DNA of 60,999 bases from an uncultured SAR86 cluster bacterium (GTDB lineage Bacteria > Pseudomonadota > Gammaproteobacteria > Magnimaribacterales > D2472): NCBI GenBank assembly GCA_902594005.1, contig CACJKN010000005.1, positions 1 through 60,999 on the forward strand, given 5' to 3'. Shown here one piece after another: positions 10,438 to 17,471 of the stretch. Each line of letters opens with the position of its first letter. The first letter of the stretch is position 1. The notes beneath the pieces are model-generated. The model did not search any database, was not told the DNA's origin, and was given only the letters and a program-made list of their open reading frames with translations. The translations under genes were made by a program, and so were the position numbers.

Positions 10438-12540
10438 ATGAAACAAGTATTATTTTTAAGCTTAATCGCTGTATGCGGTTTTTTCATTTCTGGTTCAGTT
10501 TCTGCTCAAGATGCTGAAATAGAAGAAGTTGTAGTAAAAGGTAAAGTGCTCCAATCAGATCAAGTAAACGCTCTGAAGACACCAACACCTATTATTAATG
10601 TTCCCCAATCTCTAACAATTGTTACTGACGAAGAGATGCTTGAGAAAGGCATGAGATCTATCGGTGACATAATAAGATATACACCTGGTGTAAATACATC
10701 ACAAGGTGAAGGTCATCGTGATGCCGTAGTTTTCAGAGGTGTAAGATCTACAGCTGACTTTTTCCAAGATGGCGCCAGAGATGATGTTCAATATTATCGT
10801 TCACTATACAACGTTGAACAGGTTGAAATCTTAAGAGGGCCTAATGCGCTTCTATTTGGAAGAGGCGGAACAGGTGGAGCTCTTAACAGGGTATCAAAAA
10901 AAGCTATGGTCGGAGATGATTTCAGGACAGTTAATGTGGGTATGGACTCATTTGGTGCTTTTGATTTAGCTGCTGACATAAATATGGACATGGGCGACAC
11001 AATGGCACTTCGTATAAATGTTCATAGCGACACTCTTGAAAATCACAGAGATTACTATGAAGGCGACAGATTGGGCTTTAATCCGACGCTTAGAATGAAG
11101 TTAAGTTCTGATACAACATTGGATCTTTCATATGAGCATATTGATCATGAGAGATTTATTGATAGAGGTATACCAACAGCTAACAATGTGCCGGTAAAAG
11201 ATTTTGCAGGTATTGTTTTCGGAGATAAAGACAATAATATTCATACTGTTGAAGCTTCTGTTTTTCGAGCAACTGTAAGTCATGTTTTCTCAGATACAAG
11301 AAAAGGAAACCTATCTATGACATCAAGCAGTTTTGAAAAGATGTATCAGAATACTTATGCTGCATCGCACACTGCTGGAAGTGGTGTGGTAACTATGGAT
11401 GGCTATCATGATCCAACAGAAAGAGATAACTTTATACTTTCTGGTAGCTTAGTTAATGAACTTACAATTGGAAACACTACTCACACAGTTCTTGCAGGTT
11501 TTGAAAGCATTGAAACAGAAAATAGTAACTTTAGATTTAACACTTACTGGACTTCAAAAGATTGCTCAGCAAGCGGTTATGATCAAGAGTCTTTCAATAT
11601 TTCTGACCCAATGGATTTCACTGTAACTGCAGGCGGGGCTCCAACATCAGTAGAATATACAAATCCTTGTTCGCTTAAATCAAGTACAGAGACTGATATC
11701 AGCGTTACTTCTTTCTTTATACAGGATCAAGTTGATGTTACTGATAACTTAATTCTTGTTCTGGGTGGAAGACATGACACTTTTGATGTGACTGTAGATG
11801 ATATTAAGAATGGAACATCAGCAGCTAGAGAAGATAGCGAATTTTCTCCAAGAATGGGGCTAATATATAAACCAAGAGACGCTGTATCTGTTTACTATAG
11901 TTATAGTGAAAGTTTTGCACCGAGATCTGGTGAACAGTACAAAAAACTTACTGGCGGATCTCCTGGTTCTGGTGAAACTTTACGACCTGATTATTTCGAG
12001 AATACAGAAGTAGGTGTAAAAGTTGACTTAACTTCTGATCTCAGCTTAACCGCTGCTTACTTTGACAGCAAAGCTGATAAGGCTGGTTATGATGGGTCAA
12101 GCGCTGAATATATAGTTGAAAGAGGTCTTGAAGTTAATGGAATGGAGCTAGAGCTTAAAGGGAGAGTTAACGACAAGCTAGACCTAACTCTTGGCCTTTC
12201 AAATATCATAGATGCAAAGAATGGTTCAAAAGATGCGAGAGAAGTTCCTGAAACAACAGCTTCAATGTGGGCAAACGTTTCAGTGAATCCTAAGCTTGGA
12301 TGGGCTGTAGGTGTTATGCATCAGGGCGACTCACTTATTAAGGATGGCGGCACACAAATGCTACCTGCTTATACAAGAGTTGATGCTGCGCTTTACTATA
12401 TGCTTTCTGATGATTTCAGACTTCAGCTAAATATGGAAAATTTAACAGATAAGTTATATTTCCCACATTCACACAGTACTCATCAAGTTTCAGTAGGAAG
12501 AGAAAGAAACGTAAGACTTTCTCTAACACGAAGCTTCTAA
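10438..12540 (+). CDS. TonB-dependent siderophore receptor (Fiu-like)
   Basis: The 700-residue protein has a signal peptide ending SVSAQ. A TonB box region (EEVVVKG) follows, then a plug domain (about 45-150, with IPQS-like NVPQSLTIVT, YTPGVNTSQGEGHRD, FQDGARDD and VEILRGPNALLFGRGGTGG), and a 22-strand barrel ending in a C-terminal Phe (RLSLTRSF). The plug sequence matches the catecholate siderophore receptor subfamily (TIGR01783-type, Fiu-like). It imports ferric siderophore across the outer membrane using TonB-ExbBD. A Fur box and a GAGG Shine-Dalgarno precede it. No siderophore biosynthesis genes are nearby, so it probably takes up xenosiderophores. Confidence 0.93.
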   Translation: MKQVLFLSLIAVCGFFISGSVSAQDAEIEEVVVKGKVLQSDQVNALKTPTPIINVPQSLTIVTDEEMLEKGMRSIGDIIRYTPGVNTSQGEGHRDAVVFRGVRSTADFFQDGARDDVQYYRSLYNVEQVEILRGPNALLFGRGGTGGALNRVSKKAMVGDDFRTVNVGMDSFGAFDLAADINMDMGDTMALRINVHSDTLENHRDYYEGDRLGFNPTLRMKLSSDTTLDLSYEHIDHERFIDRGIPTANNVPVKDFAGIVFGDKDNNIHTVEASVFRATVSHVFSDTRKGNLSMTSSSFEKMYQNTYAASHTAGSGVVTMDGYHDPTERDNFILSGSLVNELTIGNTTHTVLAGFESIETENSNFRFNTYWTSKDCSASGYDQESFNISDPMDFTVTAGGAPTSVEYTNPCSLKSSTETDISVTSFFIQDQVDVTDNLILVLGGRHDTFDVTVDDIKNGTSAAREDSEFSPRMGLIYKPRDAVSVYYSYSESFAPRSGEQYKKLTGGSPGSGETLRPDYFENTEVGVKVDLTSDLSLTAAYFDSKADKAGYDGSSAEYIVERGLEVNGMELELKGRVNDKLDLTLGLSNIIDAKNGSKDAREVPETTASMWANVSVNPKLGWAVGVMHQGDSLIKDGGTQMLPAYTRVDAALYYMLSDDFRLQLNMENLTDKLYFPHSHSTHQVSVGRERNVRLSLTRSF

Positions 12541-12573
12541 TTTGGGAGTTTGATAAGTTTTAAGTTGAGGATA

Positions 12574-12622
12574 AAGAGTTAATCGGGTAATACTTCCTTT
12601 AATCACACACCCCTTAACTCTT
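12574..12622. repeat. Inverted repeat in the receptor 3' region
   Basis: AAGAGTTAA (12574-12582) pairs with TTAACTCTT (12614-12622), a 9-bp perfect stem with a 31-base loop. It lies 33 bases after the receptor stop codon and before two further hairpins. Its role is unknown; it could be part of the receptor mRNA 3' untranslated region or of a small RNA. Confidence 0.45.
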
Positions 12623-12633
12623 CATTTTGAAAA

Positions 12634-12654
12634 AAGGGCGACTTAGTCGCCCTT
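12634..12654 (-). terminator. Hairpin with a terminator-like U-tract on the minus strand
   Basis: AAGGGCGACT and AGTCGCCCTT form a near-perfect inverted repeat with a minimal loop. On the plus strand the stem is preceded by A residues and followed only by TTAACTTA. On the minus strand it would be followed by six T residues, the intrinsic terminator layout. It may be bidirectional. A minus-strand transcript ending here is not otherwise explained. Confidence 0.65.
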
Positions 12655-12730
12655 AACTTAAAACTCTCATAATGGTTAGAATGCAATATACTTTCCCCTT
12701 TTTGACGGTTATTCTCTCTAATCATTCACT

Positions 12731-12757
12731 GGGGTGACTAACAGTCACCCCTTTTTT
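12731..12757 (+). terminator. Rho-independent terminator
   Basis: GGGGTGACT (12731-12739) and AGTCACCCC (12743-12751) form a 9-bp GC-rich stem with a 3-base loop, followed at once by TTTTTT (12752-12757). This is the clearest intrinsic terminator of the window and would end plus-strand transcription from the receptor gene or from a small RNA in 12541-12730. Confidence 0.9.
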
Positions 12758-12803
12758 GTTTTAAAAATTGTATTATCTAAAAAAATCCATATAGAATCTT
12801 AAT

Positions 12804-13247
12804 ATGACTAAATATATAGTTAAGAGTTATTTAGCCCTAGTAAATAGATTTGAAGCTTTTGCAAAAAATCTTGGGAGCTTTGGTTTGGCAGTGATTTATA
12901 CCATTGGCCATATATGGATTGCTATTCTTTGTGCTGCTTACATATTTGAAGCACCACTTAACCTTGCTGCAATAGATGCTTTTATCGAACCTGTTATAAA
13001 TGGCTTTTGGTTTTATGCGCTACACAAAGCTTGTTCTGAGATTTTAGGTAAAGTTACTTTGACCATTGTATACACCGTGGGACATATTTTTATTGCAACA
13101 ATGTGTGCGGTAATAATATTCTCAGCTTCGGTCAATCTAGCTGCTATTGATGCTTTCGTAGAGCCAATAATTAATGCATTTTGGTTCTATTTTTTGCATA
13201 GCATTTATGGATCTTATTCAGAAAAAAGAGAGGTTTCTTATGAGTAG
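12804..13247 (+). CDS. Small membrane protein with two tandem DUF2061-like units
   Basis: The 147-residue protein is an internal duplication. Residues 31-75 (YTIGHIWIA ... NLAAIDAFIEP ... FWFYALHK) and 89-133 (YTVGHIFIA ... NLAAIDAFVEP ... FWFYFLHS) align without gaps. Each unit holds two hydrophobic segments, giving about four membrane helices. The pattern resembles the DUF2061 family, whose members normally have one unit; function is unknown. It overlaps the PsiE-like gene by 8 bases (ATGAGTAG), implying translational coupling. A TAGAAT box lies 6 bases before the ATG with no Shine-Dalgarno. Confidence 0.7.
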   Translation: MTKYIVKSYLALVNRFEAFAKNLGSFGLAVIYTIGHIWIAILCAAYIFEAPLNLAAIDAFIEPVINGFWFYALHKACSEILGKVTLTIVYTVGHIFIATMCAVIIFSASVNLAAIDAFVEPIINAFWFYFLHSIYGSYSEKREVSYE

Positions 13248-13650
13248 AAAAACTAACCCAATTCAATCATCTATTTGGATGGCTGAACAAGCAATTTTGC
13301 TTGTTATTGCGGTGGCAACTATTGGAGCAACCATAATTGAGCTAGTGCGAATATTTGATGTGATGACTGTTAATTTAAGTGATCTATTTCTATTATTTAT
13401 TTATGCTGAAGTCCTTGGTATGGTCGGGGTGTTTTATAGAGACAATAGGATCCCAGTTACACTTCCTATTATTATTGCTATTACTGCATTAACAAGAATG
13501 ATAATTCTTCAGAGTAAAGGCCTTGATGCAATAAATATTATTTATGAGGCATCGGGTATTTTATTGCTGTCAGTTGCGGCCTATATTATGAGCCTTAAAG
13601 ATAAAAACAGCCTGTCAAAACTAAAAATTAGAGAAGAACAACAGTCGTAA
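13240..13650 (+). CDS. psiE: PsiE-family (phosphate-starvation-inducible E) membrane protein
   Basis: The protein is 136 residues from the ATG at 13240, which I prefer over an ATG in the same frame 66 bases upstream because that one lies inside the preceding gene and a GAGAGG Shine-Dalgarno sits 6 bases before 13240. Four membrane segments are visible. The PsiE-type core reads LFLLFIYAEVLGMV, then RIPVTLPIIIAITALTRMIIL. E. coli PsiE is induced on phosphate limitation, but its biochemical role is unknown. Coupled to the duplicated DUF2061-like gene, it may function with it in the membrane. Confidence 0.8.
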   Translation: MSRKTNPIQSSIWMAEQAILLVIAVATIGATIIELVRIFDVMTVNLSDLFLLFIYAEVLGMVGVFYRDNRIPVTLPIIIAITALTRMIILQSKGLDAINIIYEASGILLLSVAAYIMSLKDKNSLSKLKIREEQQS

Positions 13651-13654
13651 GTAT

Positions 13655-13730
13655 TGGTGGAGCTACGCGGGATCGAACCGCGGACCCCCTGCTTGCAAAG
13701 CAGGTGCTCTCCCAGCTGAGCTATAGCCCC
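13655..13730 (-). tRNA. tRNA-Ala (anticodon TGC)
   Basis: Read on the minus strand, the acceptor GGGGCTA pairs with TAGCTCC. The anticodon stem CCTGC/GCAGG encloses TTTGCAA with anticodon TGC (complement of 13695-13697). The T-arm has GGTTCGATCC, and an encoded CCA is present at 13655-13657. Like tRNA-Ile(GAT) at 177, this species usually lies in the rRNA operon spacer; here it is isolated between protein genes. Confidence 0.97.
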
Positions 13731-13784
13731 ACATTAGTTTGCATATTGTATATATATTAAGCGAATAAAAAAAGAAAAAGAGAT

Positions 13785-14645
13785 TTAAGTTAAAGCTTTT
13801 ATTATATTTGCAGACTGACTTTCGCAATTAGGACCCATAAGATGAACTCCATCAATGCCTGGAAGGTCTTTGATTTGATGAATGAGCTCAACGCATATCT
13901 TTTCACCTTCTGAAATTGGATCCTCACTTTTATCTAATCGTTCTACAATTTCATCAGAAATATTTATACCCCAAAGATTTTTTCTCATCCAATCTGCCTG
14001 TTTTGCAGATTTTAATGGACCCATGCCAACTAATACTTTCCAAGAATCATCTTTCCCATTATTTAAAAGTAAATCTGAATAGAACTTTATAATATCTATA
14101 TCAAAGCAATATTGAGTTTGTACAAACTTTGCGCCTGAATTTATCTTGGACATCAAGGAACCGATTGCCTCTGGCTTGGATTGGTGGGTATACAAATCAT
14201 CTGCGGCTCCTGCATAGATTTCTTTTGGGGAAGCAATCTGTGTTCCATCTGTTATTTTTCCTGAATTGAGTGTATCAATTAACTCAATAAGAGAAGCACC
14301 ATTAAATTCATTTACAGCTTTAGGACCATTTTCACCAGGTTGGTCACCGGTCAAACAAAGAACCTTATTTATATCTATTGAAGCAGCACCAATTATTTCA
14401 GATTCAATGGCAATCCTATTCCTATCTCTTCCTGTTAATTGCAGAATAACATCTAGTCCTTTTTTCTTGATTTCTGCAGCTACAAGAATACTTGATAGCT
14501 TAGTTTTGCAGTTTGGAGAATCAGTAATATTCACAGCATCTGCTAAACCAACTAAAGGGATAATTTTATTGACACTGCTTTCTAAATCCATAGAGAGATC
14601 CGGAGTTGTTTCCGCAGTAAAAATTAATTCTCTATCATCAAACAT
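13785..14645 (-). CDS. metF: Methylenetetrahydrofolate reductase family protein (MetF-like)
   Basis: The 286-residue protein has the TIM-barrel MetF pattern: an early Glu in FTAETTPD, NITDSPNCK, QLTGRDRNR, LCLTGDQPGE (FAD-site segment) and FVQTQYCFDID. It interconverts 5,10-methylene- and 5-methyl-tetrahydrofolate. It starts 2 bases after the stop of the GcvT-family gene, so the pair forms an operon. That arrangement suggests this copy oxidises 5-methyl-THF made by a demethylase rather than feeding methionine synthesis. Symbol is by family; another metF may exist elsewhere. Confidence 0.85.
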   Translation of the reverse strand: MFDDRELIFTAETTPDLSMDLESSVNKIIPLVGLADAVNITDSPNCKTKLSSILVAAEIKKKGLDVILQLTGRDRNRIAIESEIIGAASIDINKVLCLTGDQPGENGPKAVNEFNGASLIELIDTLNSGKITDGTQIASPKEIYAGAADDLYTHQSKPEAIGSLMSKINSGAKFVQTQYCFDIDIIKFYSDLLLNNGKDDSWKVLVGMGPLKSAKQADWMRKNLWGINISDEIVERLDKSEDPISEGEKICVELIHQIKDLPGIDGVHLMGPNCESQSANIIKALT

Positions 14646-14647
14646 TT

Positions 14648-15769
14648 CTAACCTGTTGGTATATTTTTTTCTTTATCATGGAACGGTAAGTCACATATCT
14701 TAACATCATGAATGCCTGAGCTATTTTTTAATTTGGCTTCACTAACATTCTCCAAATCACAATTTAATTGCACTATGGCAATACCTGTTTCAAGAAAAGG
14801 AGACCACGCTCCAGCTGTAACGGATCCAATAATTTTTCCATCAAGTGACTGTAACTCATCATCAACAACTGGTTTTACAGAAGGGCTCTTAATGCCCCTA
14901 ATTTTTATAGGACTTTTCTCTTTTTTTAATAACGCTTCTTTTCCAATAAAATCATTTTTATCAAAATCTATAAATTTCTGTAACCCAAGATCAAAAGGAT
15001 CAAACCTTTGATCAAAATCTGTACCATAATCTAGTATTCCAGCCTCAATCCTTCTTATATGCATAGATGCAATATCTGAGGCAATGAGTTCGTCATCTTT
15101 TCCAGCTTCAAGAAGATAATTCCACAGCTCTTCTCCTGAAAAATTATCTCCATCTGAATATAGTTCAAAACCTTTTTCTCCAGTCCAACCAGATCGGGAA
15201 ACATAAAAATCTTTATTAAGTATTTTTACTTTAGAGCATGAATAATATGTAAATTCTTTTAGATTGATATCAGTAATCTTTGAGAGAACATCTAGTGAGG
15301 TTGGTCCTTGTATTTGAAGAACCCAAGAATTAAAGTCGTCTATTTTTACATCAAGATTACCTATATTCGCAGTTGCCCAATTAACGAAATCACCATTTGC
15401 TTGAACATAGATAAATTCATCCCTGCCTGGATGCATCAAAACTCCATCCATCAATATTCCACCATCATGATTACATGCGAACGCATATACAGCCCTACCA
15501 GTTTTGATCTTATCTATATTTCTAGTAAATATTTTTTCTAAGAACTTTTTTTTATCCTTGCCAGTTATTCTTAAAGGAGTTTCAGGTACGTCATACAAGC
15601 AACAGTATTTTCGGAGATGCTTGTAATGATCTTGATCATCATATCCGCAGCTAAGCGGATATAGCCTATTATTATAAACCCCATAAAGAACATCTTCATG
15701 ATGATAGCAGTCAAAAAAAGGAGACCTGAGAAATCTACGATCTGATATTACTAAGTTTGAATTCTTCAT
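14648..15769 (-). CDS. GcvT-family folate-dependent methyltransferase, DmdA-like
   Basis: The protein is 373 residues from the ATG at 15769; an in-frame TTG at 15781 is less likely. The opening (RRFLRSPF ... YNNRLYP) and LQIQGPTSLDVL, SRSGWTGEKGFELY and RRIEAGILDYGTDF follow the GcvT fold. The N-terminal pattern resembles dimethylsulfoniopropionate demethylase DmdA more than glycine-cleavage T protein, and no gcvH or gcvP is nearby. It would pass a methyl group from a donor to tetrahydrofolate, with the adjacent MetF oxidising the product. The donor (DMSP, a methoxy group or an N-methyl compound) cannot be read. It overlaps the upstream hydroxylase gene by 35 bases. Confidence 0.75.
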   Translation of the reverse strand: MKNSNLVISDRRFLRSPFFDCYHHEDVLYGVYNNRLYPLSCGYDDQDHYKHLRKYCCLYDVPETPLRITGKDKKKFLEKIFTRNIDKIKTGRAVYAFACNHDGGILMDGVLMHPGRDEFIYVQANGDFVNWATANIGNLDVKIDDFNSWVLQIQGPTSLDVLSKITDINLKEFTYYSCSKVKILNKDFYVSRSGWTGEKGFELYSDGDNFSGEELWNYLLEAGKDDELIASDIASMHIRRIEAGILDYGTDFDQRFDPFDLGLQKFIDFDKNDFIGKEALLKKEKSPIKIRGIKSPSVKPVVDDELQSLDGKIIGSVTAGAWSPFLETGIAIVQLNCDLENVSEAKLKNSSGIHDVKICDLPFHDKEKNIPTG

Positions 15770-16985
15770 ATTTACCAGCAAAAGTTATTTGATAAACAAA
15801 GAATAATATATTTATCAAACTAGTGAATAATGTAAATTGCGTAGCAAGGGCTTGAAGAGGGACTAGGCCAGATAAACAAACAATCAAAATAGCTAAATTT
15901 AAGGCACCCACGCTTAGAAGAGCAAAAGGGCTATTTTGCATCAATAATGCAGTTATTGTTGGAATGACAACTAAAATGGCACCAAATATTGCAACCTGCT
16001 CATATGAAAAACTGTTTATATTTAGAAATAATGAATTAGAAATCAAAATCATCGCTAGCATCTGTATTGCAGCAAAGACTTTGGTTGAAGTTGACATAAA
16101 AGGATTATATTTATTCTTTAAATCAACTGGCTTACTTGGATACTTTTCTTCAACATCACTTGGACGCCAATAAGTTGGAGCATACCAAACTTTAAATTTA
16201 TCTGAGAGTTTTTTAGTTCTCATAGAATCCAAGAACATATTGTAGAAAACTTGGAAATTTGCCCAGACGGGATTCCAGCTATTTAACGCTTTAACAGTTC
16301 CATATACAGGTTTAATATCATCTTTTTCCTCGATGTAAGTTCCAAAGATTCTGTCCCATATAATAAAAACGCCTCCATAGTTTGCATCAATATATTCAGG
16401 ATTTTTTGCATGATGAACTCTATGATTCGACGGGGTAATGAAAATCTTTTCCATCCAGCCTAGTTTAGGAATATGTTCAGTATGAACCCAGTATTGGTAT
16501 AGAAGATTAATTCCACCCACTGTTGCAAATACTTCCGCAGGTATCCCAACCACCATCATAGGAACATAAAACATCCATTTCCAAAGGAAGCCTGTACTTG
16601 TCTGCCTCAAAGCGGTCGCTAGGTTATATTCTTCACCATGATGATGAACAACATGCGTAGCCCACAAGATTTTTATTTCGTGGTGTAGTCTATGTTGGAT
16701 ATAGTAGGTTAGGTCATACATTAAGAAAGCTATAACCCAAGTTACCCAGCTATCCAATGGAAGCAGTTTAAGATTGAAGGTTGTAGCCGCTAACGTAAAA
16801 AGGAAAGCATTAAAGCCTAAATTTAATATAACCGGGAACCTGCTAATTAAACCAATAGAGATACTGACAAAAGTATCATTAATTCTATATGTATTATTTT
16901 TAACAATGAGGCCATAGATAAATTCTATTATTATCAATAGAAAAAAAACTGGTATTGCATAAAAAATTAATACTGATTTATCCAT
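15735..16985 (-). CDS. Fatty acid hydroxylase / sterol desaturase superfamily membrane protein
   Basis: The 416-residue integral membrane protein carries the eight-His di-iron signature in three clusters: HRLHH and HVVHHHGEE near residues 98-118, and NHRVHHAKN near 187-195, plus a single His (HTEH) between. The N- and C-terminal thirds are membrane helices. Family members hydroxylate or desaturate lipids, sterols or ether lipids using O2. Its 3' end overlaps the GcvT-like gene, so a joint pathway is likely. A TAAAAT box sits exactly 6 bases before the ATG with no Shine-Dalgarno. Confidence 0.88.
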   Translation of the reverse strand: MDKSVLIFYAIPVFFLLIIIEFIYGLIVKNNTYRINDTFVSISIGLISRFPVILNLGFNAFLFTLAATTFNLKLLPLDSWVTWVIAFLMYDLTYYIQHRLHHEIKILWATHVVHHHGEEYNLATALRQTSTGFLWKWMFYVPMMVVGIPAEVFATVGGINLLYQYWVHTEHIPKLGWMEKIFITPSNHRVHHAKNPEYIDANYGGVFIIWDRIFGTYIEEKDDIKPVYGTVKALNSWNPVWANFQVFYNMFLDSMRTKKLSDKFKVWYAPTYWRPSDVEEKYPSKPVDLKNKYNPFMSTSTKVFAAIQMLAMILISNSLFLNINSFSYEQVAIFGAILVVIPTITALLMQNSPFALLSVGALNLAILIVCLSGLVPLQALATQFTLFTSLINILFFVYQITFAGKYEEFKLSNIRS

Positions 16986-17090
16986 AAAATTATTTTAAAT
17001 GTTTTCTAATCAAAAATCTAAATTGAAAGGCTTCGCTTAAACTTAGGATCAAAAAGTATACACGTTATTCCACTCAAATAAAAAAGATAG

Positions 17091-17456
17091 CTATTCTTCT
17101 TTAGATAAAATTAATAATCCGGCTAGGATACCCAAATTCTTCACAAAATTTTGTGTTTCATGAGCTTGATTTGGGTCTCCACTTAAATTCCAAAAATCAT
17201 GAATATAAAAGTTTATGAGCAAGGTAGTTATTGCTAAAGCAATAGAGCTAACTTTTAGATGCTTCCCAAATATAATAAATGATCCCCATATGATTTGAGC
17301 CATTGCAACAATAGACAAAGAAAAGACCGGGAAGGGCACTTCTTTTGCAATAACAACTTCTAAGTTTGCTGAAAAAAGGAATACCTTTGCAATTCCTGGT
17401 AATAGGAAATATATGCCAATTAGCACTCTTCCTATGGAGAAAAGATTAATAGACAT
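17091..17456 (-). CDS. DoxX-like membrane protein (second copy in the window)
   Basis: The 121-residue protein has four hydrophobic segments and a DoxX-like opening (IGRVLIGIYFLLPGIAKV). It is clearly diverged from the DoxX at 9942. It follows the DUF305-LVIVD gene by 15 bases on the same strand and should be cotranscribed with it. Function is unknown; the pairing suggests work at the cell envelope. Confidence 0.7.
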   Translation of the reverse strand: MSINLFSIGRVLIGIYFLLPGIAKVFLFSANLEVVIAKEVPFPVFSLSIVAMAQIIWGSFIIFGKHLKVSSIALAITTLLINFYIHDFWNLSGDPNQAHETQNFVKNLGILAGLLILSKEE

Positions 17457-17471
17457 ATCTATTGACTATAG

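Noticed and set aside
13174-13239. A longer PsiE frame beginning at 13174
   Set aside because: The extra 22 codons lie inside the preceding gene in another frame. The ATG at 13240 has a Shine-Dalgarno and matches the family start.
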